Notes under the pieces: generated by a model
Told to the model about the DNA's origin: nothing
The model's database searches: none
What the model saw: the letters and a program-made list of their open reading frames with translations, nothing else
Assembly: GCF_002262885.1 (NCBI RefSeq)
Contig: NZ_NKYF01000003.1
Span: forward strand, 190,382 to 254,381
Direction of reading: 5' to 3'
Source: Pseudonocardia sp. MH-G8
Lineage (GTDB): Bacteria > Actinomycetota > Actinomycetes > Mycobacteriales > Pseudonocardiaceae
DNA length: 64,000 bases
Part shown: positions 62,201-64,000 of the stretch, one piece after another
Layout of the letters: the number at the start of each line of letters is the position of its first letter
Position numbering within the stretch: position 1 is the first letter of the stretch
Program-made: the position numbers and the translations under genes

Positions 62201-64000
62201 CTGGTCGGGTCTGCGTCCCTCCCGGACCCCGCCGAGTTCGTACGCCCAGTCGCCCAACGAGTCGCCGCCGGTCAGCAGCGCCGCCGGGTGGATGTCGAGG
62301 CCGCTGAACAGGCGGGGGAACGCGGTGAGCTTCGTGGGGCGGGCCCACGGGGAGGTCACGCTGAACAGGCCGGTCGTGTGGTCGCGCACCTCGAACCCGG
62401 CTTCGACGGCCGCCGCCCGCAGGTTCCGGAACGCCCGGATCGTCTCCTCGTCCGTGTTCTGCCTGCGGTACGTGTCGGCGATGCCGAAGCGCTCGTGATC
62501 GGCCATGCGGTGCACGGTGATGCCCGCGGCCATCGCCTCCGCCACTGTGATGCCTGCGGCCGTCACCTCCGCCACTGTGATGCCCGCGGCCGCGGCATCC
62601 GCCCGGAGCGCGTCGAGCATGTCGTGCCAGTCCGACAGCGCGTGGTGCGGGTGGTACGTGCGGATCTCCGGTCCGCCCTCCGGCCGTAGGCGCACCTCAC
62701 GGCCGTAGCGCCCGGCGAGGAAGAAACGGTCGTCCTCGGTGAGCCCCAGCTCGTATCCGACGCGCAGGATGCTGCTGCCGGAGATCAGACCGATCCGCAC
62801 GTCCAGGTCCACGCCGATCCGGGCCATGGAGCGCAGCAGGGCCTGCACACCGGGCAGCGCGCGGCGGTCGTGGTCGGTGAGGGTCTCGTCGAAGTCCCAG
62901 GCCACCACCAACCCCGGCCTGATGATCCGGGGCAGGACGGCGCGGATCTCCTCCTCGGTGCTGGCCAGGTCGTTCCCGTCCTCGGCCAGCGCGCGGTACA
63001 GCTCCGACAACCGGTCCCGGGCGGTCGCCACCTCCTCCGCGGCGGCGCGCCGTTCCGCCGCCGACCCGGCGGCCCGCAACCGCTCGTGGGCGGCGTCGAA
63101 CTCCCGTGCCGCCTGCTCCAGCCGTGGGTTCGGTGTCGCGACGGCGGGGGCCGTGGCCTGCTCGTCGTAGGCGCGCCGCAGATCCCGCACCACCCGGGTC
63201 AGGGCGGGGTCGCCGATCGGCCCGACCAGCCCGTCCAGCCGTGCCAGGTCCTTGCCGAGGCCGCTCAGGTCACCGCTCTCGAGGCCTGCACGCACCTTCG
63301 CCAGCCGCCCCGCCACCTGCTCCTCGAACTCGACGAGCACCGCGTACCGCGACCAGAACGCCCCCGCACCGGGCAGGCCCTGCAGCGGAACCGCGACATC
63401 GTTCAGCAACGTCTCGCGGAACGCCTTGCGGTCGCCGTCGGTCCACACCTTCCGGCCGCTGATCACGTCCTGCACCTGCGCACCCAGCTCGTGCAGGATC
63501 AGCTCCACCGGGCGCACCTTCGCCTGCTGCTGCTCCGCCTTCCACAGCATGTCGGGGTAGGTCCGCGCCAGCCTCAGCGAGAAGGCCAGCTGCCGGGCGC
63601 TCCGGGCCTGCGCCCACGGCTGCCGGCGCCCTGCCGCCCAGAACGTGAGCCCATGCCACACCACCCGGTTCAGGAACGGGTTGTCGGCAACGCTCGGGAT
63701 CACCGGCGTCCTGGCTACACCCCTGACCAGGCCCCGGATCTCTTCCATCGCCTCGGTGAACAGCACGATCGCCTGCTCGCCGCCCAGCGTGAGCGAGTAG
63801 GCGACCAGTTCGCTCTCGCCGGGCAGGCCCTTCCGCGACACCGTGACCACCGGTGTGTGCGTGACGCGCTGGGTGCCGTCGGTGTTGCGGGCCCGGTCCG
63901 CCGAGTCCCACGCCTCGACGACCCGGCGTGCCAGCTCACCCTCGGGATCGTCCAGATCCCTGCGATGCCGGAACCGCACCTCACCGCTGCGGTTCATGGC
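50285..64000 (-). CDS. Giant multidomain protein A, 5' end outside window (partial)
   Basis: An open frame of at least 4,570 codons enters from the right edge. The first ATG in view (63995-63997) has coding sequence before it and is probably not the start. In order from the right edge it shows: a helical segment; an HAD phosphatase module shared with the end of protein B; an MFS-like polytopic membrane domain; a DUF1023-type alpha/beta hydrolase (HSYAG nucleophile elbow); membrane helices; two LysM units; Ala/Arg-rich helices; at least five beta-rich repeats with Gly/Ser-rich loops; a HEIHH-containing module; and a Gly/Ser tail. I found no cysteine in the visible protein. R[G/A]PP occurs six times, mostly at module borders, as in B. 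A wall-associated effector or toxin-like role is inferred. The small membrane-protein gene downstream is probably in the same transcript. Confidence 0.8.
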   Translation of the reverse strand, partial: AMNRSGEVRFRHRRDLDDPEGELARRVVEAWDSADRARNTDGTQRVTHTPVVTVSRKGLPGESELVAYSLTLGGEQAIVLFTEAMEEIRGLVRGVARTPVIPSVADNPFLNRVVWHGLTFWAAGRRQPWAQARSARQLAFSLRLARTYPDMLWKAEQQQAKVRPVELILHELGAQVQDVISGRKVWTDGDRKAFRETLLNDVAVPLQGLPGAGAFWSRYAVLVEFEEQVAGRLAKVRAGLESGDLSGLGKDLARLDGLVGPIGDPALTRVVRDLRRAYDEQATAPAVATPNPRLEQAAREFDAAHERLRAAGSAAERRAAAEEVATARDRLSELYRALAEDGNDLASTEEEIRAVLPRIIRPGLVVAWDFDETLTDHDRRALPGVQALLRSMARIGVDLDVRIGLISGSSILRVGYELGLTEDDRFFLAGRYGREVRLRPEGGPEIRTYHPHHALSDWHDMLDALRADAAAAGITVAEVTAAGITVAEAMAAGITVHRMADHERFGIADTYRRQNTDEETIRAFRNLRAAAVEAGFEVRDHTTGLFSVTSPWARPTKLTAFPRLFSGLDIHPAALLTGGDSLGDWAYELGGVREGRRPDQLDGTAYEELVERGPGEVLSVAVLHPGVDPDFAAGADLRVAGAHGMVLLNLVLDELLTELWVQQRDGADTVPRGSRTVLSRVRAATGPFRDWVSAHPVRTGVVVLLGVAIGVAVAVALGPAGVLPAAGVAAGSADVAFTAASVETAPGVWWAVAGTAAVLAVAYVWSRSTYVPRHRAAERPVGERLAEFRGGFSTGHRWVFGTVAAASSGLMLSGLYSTRGFAELAGMGEGTMFIAALVGNAAGIVILGSLWDYIPARVRAVASLLLIGAAYAAFAVVSGPAAFTAVAFVLGLAASMWIKLFNGTDEWLDESNRVRRRLGQRVLWPTAAVALFSLGSAGAASTVLALHVFLLGIAGLGVTVLWTAAAAVVLATVLWLIHPPGRAPPPFDWRDRASWAELGRSVLVSPLRSLRDPFVSAVVLTYGFTAMVLGPFDELWPHALERAHAPKALEAVLNYGLIAGEVLVLLFAVAADRFTQRRQRGAENAAASRDFFAEYPRAFTLGTALVIASGVASVVLSQHVFGDPVAGISINAFAGEAGAVGMILAVNALLKQHIADQRERDHANNMAQQFKALSMVGSAWAGLHIWDGGTGLPPGWSGVSLQIGAAGLAMLAAAFAVATWGRGAAISQLRRWAAEHPRPVRAAVFTVALTLALAALFFSGPAAGAVPVGVPAPELPVLTALLWPVLAGTAFALVPPLMRIVVAWWSVRAMHHRQALARPGAALDALGARVADSRAGPPRDADHGPAARWVGESSAQARAAWDDTERRLVPGRVSALRWWTSPRTRSLTVGRAQLRRLLATHRGLTLLGFDLEELGHAIVAIGDVVRAEHIVVSLYGAKQRLSTIQPHVEDAYLALRDAEEAGAGRVAAIVWQDDDMPANFVAAARGSYAKAAAPRLRAFLDELTRIRPDAHVTVVAHSYAGVVAGHTARTLGPSVGDLILLGVPGTTARHVSQLQREPGVQFAPRRVWVARAAGDPIRFVARVLHGADPASPAFGATVIDAGTGNGWWTGAHSSYFRIDSPVRAAIGLIISGRGEELPALAGERGSRENPLRAAPSIGRVGGIVTFLPIGVAVAHTFGIWGVLAGVTVASLAAVAYAVRAGAVAAKVGIRPGGRQQISGRRGAAPPTAEDEPSLVPVLVGISVLSAMLVGWATGTLHAMLVVELLVGLVWFVAQRVAAGAFAGFRRPVAPPSVRMPGSEPLWDDPTGLRPLTAEQVTALEAVFARLARASARGPRERAVVARLAELMEPLRHDVDFVFSGEQSRGWLRVFADGRPAWMAADPGRGGAAWMHEYLLGATPAKRAALTMAVLAVGPDVARLPERHRAPEELWKLAAAAPGNRARDAPSALAAARSAVRRALEWLRHAVPAAAGRARASTGVRRVAVVVAMLVAVLFLAAGAAPAGLSAVVVVVSLAAPVAIGWVIADIAGAVAWVRGWWARGPPRGGLSGPAMATVIGAFGLALLAGPVEPAVASPDAPAMSTSSVTEVRGERRERVLVQPGDSLSRLASSLGVSVDALAAANPDRFPPGANLDHIEAGLRLWIPAGGDGTWTVQRGDHLTRIANALGVGVEVLAAGQGERFEGRSRDLIRPGEVLAFPAAHPSPAERSRPGPAQPVPSEKPQLSESGTPGGADGGATPAPHGSEEPRAPPNGDGSWVQALLALGVAILVLRVGALLIGGLRGRVPARGDRVARRDAVKAVSAARRTGRTAGLADAIVTASVAGASDRQLARRAGWPVAAVRVTVALGRGRERLAALSADVPGSAAGEATGRVLEELAVLVGELRARRASRVQVARAMALLAELDALVRGTWPGLQAWTAAAVRLGARPEWQGDGSVRVWGAGSRPARLPASQVRLAQVALTEQIDARLPDEQVALEATAWVAGQRARARGGSALTGAINALAAVAGPERDLVRGVVEDVLAHHGGLPAARAGGLTAAGTRLVDEVAAAVEVAERRRAVLHEDLSPLVAEIGRVASELSVVPVAERAVALQRLAGLVAELQIVFGNAGSALDELASAKQEQATPPAAAIASAAAGRSDRGATEPSKAAAEAAVVEETRERATRSRDAYQRAWTAAEQAGRAYERLAARLAGVAGAPDRDDVRDLVRLARSAAGAAQVYREAWEAAQPSREAIPAGVPTGRLPNLRGLTRTVNAQLAAQGARRRYTAEELDATVRASFRDVASPEGLAIREPVVGRSVLGWLLRRPRPAVAQVWIELRADGLAEVARPELGYGRRASEVMLGALVQGLLSVAATSARSVGVDVGAAGVTGSRGRTESTAGSASGYALGGGVTDNRGDSLLFETRVTWVVSARGADEGAEPGAGRVVVDRVPGQGAARGDPARAVETDLLALWVSHAYQARAPPSTTQLPVERRQQTELPHHAPISVTGRQQLADASVAAIAGGGELTRAQVQAFLVDELPGRLATAVNDPAGVQRTVTDDAGRALAHLTARARVQVIPTDRDGSAGLLVGLPTPKEFLEDLHVWFGSVGGAQSSGRARAVKLSVAFVLAASAVVAGALFGARGAQLMAGVAEWFVAGAGGVGGVGGEGSRSWTRSVGSSTGEVTIHPGVHRYSGHTQSYRLGLSFEVHVRRVDEPGHRLRRVESAGHALLRMPEAAAYRYGLPVAAGAVTVSAGTTAVRGDLDPAAPAGRRAELPEWFGPGGVRDPGHGLVRDMTGVHTVRDQVLDLLREQQLVPPQEPAGWSTNRRTLGAQLANQRAVLEHLSASTLETGYGQAVTSELALTLSDGSVLRTRLVPRWETVAYRGHTTAWTAVGLDIKSNTVGQSGGQSVGHAGAVAATAQGQEGTSLTAGLNGGGGHSSGRNGGATGNVVTLVEGTGPTAVFRMEHVLVVELQRRSGKVVDAGRGDVPAELLFPHDLLPDATPHRGIDSHPTSARTLRRMTTLALDADGLLDQVVAATEARLPTGWRLDPSAVHQLREFTTVLSLRSSLLELLEAGLRTRVRAVHVATGFSRWVPVVLRGRAGESRFVTAADLVLGDINLTLGSNGAESANARNRGFSGVLKAAFGRLPFVGSASANGAYSGSRGRSWSWLSISGRERLLIEVGTQHVHRMGLRIAVEVGGQRSAPVDGTVVYALPERDALQVYAESGERAIPLEQVSDAVQRWLQHDLALDDRLAHGLVPVYLRDLRAARRAGQAVGASAEGHTPAAFAARLDPSGTHTGVVPPLHEVLAAGRRRHRDEERVVLPENFSTDMAESLFEDAELVHDGRPTTLFDEVHQAIESVVPGAFGPGAVQWDLLDDRPAGSRPADALSGADGDGGEGLAWNWLADTLGGTRWRGHIDAMLGPDGFGPRSPVRVRPGVGSSGAEWVDVRIRARFTGEPIRVGRTDTVVMLIQDYAYAQRGLGRSTSRSIGGGLSGTGEPVGQGVSGSVFTDRSRTSAGDSGDQVTTLRGLGSFDGAHRIQHGITFEITVERSVALPGLRTGLFRRVSAAVDPIAPAPVTVSGTMVRLVPDGLATAATPEDGPVTPGGTVTPARPFRLPEQVRVDARGSSTLGSRLRQALAHPRLLGPLGVHENGAELHNALSPVALSVFLPRMVRGDGHLVGRFPVPGRPTQYVEVRLRAALFEEHDVVTGREDVEIRTVFRDQATAGYGETTGQLRPIGRGAGFTPAGLGLTVAGSHGEQGSRRVAGAGGLRRETTLYEKGTVDTVRVRADYELVLRRVTVRDGLVRRTGSEVRVPAGGGTAYVTLFAADHQAPRTGVRFDRTVSAEVHLARRTAAAWPVPLWGEGPTAWDGGATYSSGAAGGGMLADGLSPEAEARVHGVLVRQARRLRVARWAGGLLRIRGPPLAVDRGERLWTPSRARLARWLQRDGVDRQTADEMAGRVWAAGLRDGRGRRVFVVVAERVPAVRASGLWQAVRDHEIHHLDGSGWTAERHRRDAAELIAAIEAAVRTDDDHPLPVDGALDERGPSSVGYALEPGRAARSAIRWSVAVVRNRGPPRSGSTSGGGAS
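50430..50830 (-). other. HEIHH-containing C-terminal module of A
   Basis: After LLRIRGPP, a segment of about 90 residues leads to VRDHEIHHLDGSG and ERHRRDAAELI. HEIHH fits the zinc HExxH motif, and the H...DG...H spacing parallels HELDFHVDG and HENGFHRDG of protein B. The metal-binding role is a suggestion. Confidence 0.4.
50950..55400 (-). repeat. Beta-rich repeat region of A
   Basis: At least five diverged segments of 200-350 residues each show the same plan: a strand pair (VRIRARFTGE-like), a Gly/Ser-rich loop with GxSxxxG elements, a helix-poor stretch, and a closing strand with VxVxR. The plan repeats near 55.3, 54.4, 53.8, 53.1, 52.1 and 51.3 kb. I do not recognise the fold. Confidence 0.5.
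57415..57725 (-). other. Two LysM domains in A
   Basis: VLVQPGDSLSRLASSLGVSVDALAAANP and WTVQRGDHLTRIANALGVGVEVL are two LysM units. A transmembrane segment with an Ala-rich exit (VASPDA) and RGPP lies on the N-terminal side at about 57760-57890, the same arrangement as the B modules. Confidence 0.8.
59095..59800 (-). other. DUF1023-type alpha/beta hydrolase domain in A
   Basis: VTVVAHSYAGVVAG gives the nucleophile elbow, followed by VGDLILLGVPG and a late GAHSSYF with a candidate catalytic His. This is the pattern of actinobacterial DUF1023 hydrolases, often found in WXG100-type toxin proteins. Confidence 0.75.
60300..61940 (-). other. MFS-like polytopic membrane domain in A
   Basis: About twelve hydrophobic helices with an MFS-type loop 2-3 (GSLWDYIPARVRAV), a central hydrophilic loop (about 60990-61060) and a second half ending near 60300. 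The order fits a major facilitator fold inside a giant chain; the substrate is unknown. Confidence 0.55.
62030..62910 (-). other. HAD-like phosphatase module in A
   Basis: VVAWDFDETLTD (motif I), GLISGSSI (motif II), FFLAGRYGREV and LTGGDSLGD (motif IV-like), ending in GAHGMVLLNLVLDELL. Homology to the C-terminus of B extends over the helical lead-in (ARDRLSELYRAL) as well, so this is one exchanged module. Confidence 0.75.
62517..62605 (-). repeat. 30-bp tandem triplication inside the HAD module of A
   Basis: Three consecutive units starting at 62517, 62547 and 62577 code for AAGITVAE-like decapeptides. The matching position of protein B has no such repeat, so it is a recent insertion in the cap region. 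Confidence 0.85.

Noticed and set aside
63995..63997. ATG at the right edge as the true start of gene A
   Set aside because: The frame continues to the last base of the window, no signal segment or ribosome-binding site is visible, and the protein begins in the middle of a helical domain.

Overview
The window comes from a very GC-rich genome. Codons are strongly G/C-ending, GTG starts are frequent, one promoter looks leaderless, and the gene content (TetR/DedA pair, PhzS-like monooxygenase, LysM proteins, mycobacterial-style NxGxx repeats, DUF1023-type hydrolase) points to an actinomycete, perhaps of the Pseudonocardia type. The genus is a guess. I saw no rRNA, tRNA, insertion sequence or CRISPR array.

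Layout. Almost 90% of the window is three giant genes on the minus strand. Gene C (1-5595) starts in the window and runs off the left edge without a stop. Gene B (7486-44559) is complete and encodes about 12,357 residues. Gene A (50285-64000) enters from the right edge and shows at least 4,570 residues. Between C and B lie a TetR repressor (6146-6739) and a divergent DedA-family membrane protein (6840-7574) with a clear palindromic operator. Between B and A lie a plus-strand pair (a 143-residue unknown protein and a cysteine-rich 62-residue peptide), a perfect 18-bp hairpin terminator, and four minus-strand genes: a secreted TTHB210-like protein with an EF-hand loop, a PhzS-like flavin monooxygenase, a chorismate-lyase-like enzyme, and a membrane protein just downstream of gene A.

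The giants. B and C are paralogues at their N-termini: a long-n-region signal or anchor segment, a lysine-rich tract with short tandem repeats, a charged helical region, then a cysteine-pair array (about 57 Cx(n)C units in B, 19 in C). C then changes into NxGxx pentapeptide-like repeats. B continues into a papain-fold toxin-like domain, a SecA-like motor domain, an array of helix-turn-helix modules, FHA, kinase-like, LysM, polytopic membrane, PP2C phosphatase, amidoligase, NUDIX and HAD modules. A carries the same HAD module, then an MFS-like membrane domain, a DUF1023-type alpha/beta hydrolase, LysM, and a long beta-rich repeat region.

Signals that tie the giants together and that I do not recognise from the literature: a 19-bp inverted repeat and a 26-bp block conserved upstream of both B and C; a recurrent R[G/A]PP motif at module junctions in A, B and C; repeated internal signal-peptide-like segments in B, which raise the possibility of a processed polyprotein; and a three-copy HExxxH/HExxH module. 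My reading is a family of giant, probably envelope-located, modular effector or polymorphic-toxin-like proteins under shared control. The function is inferred from domains only.
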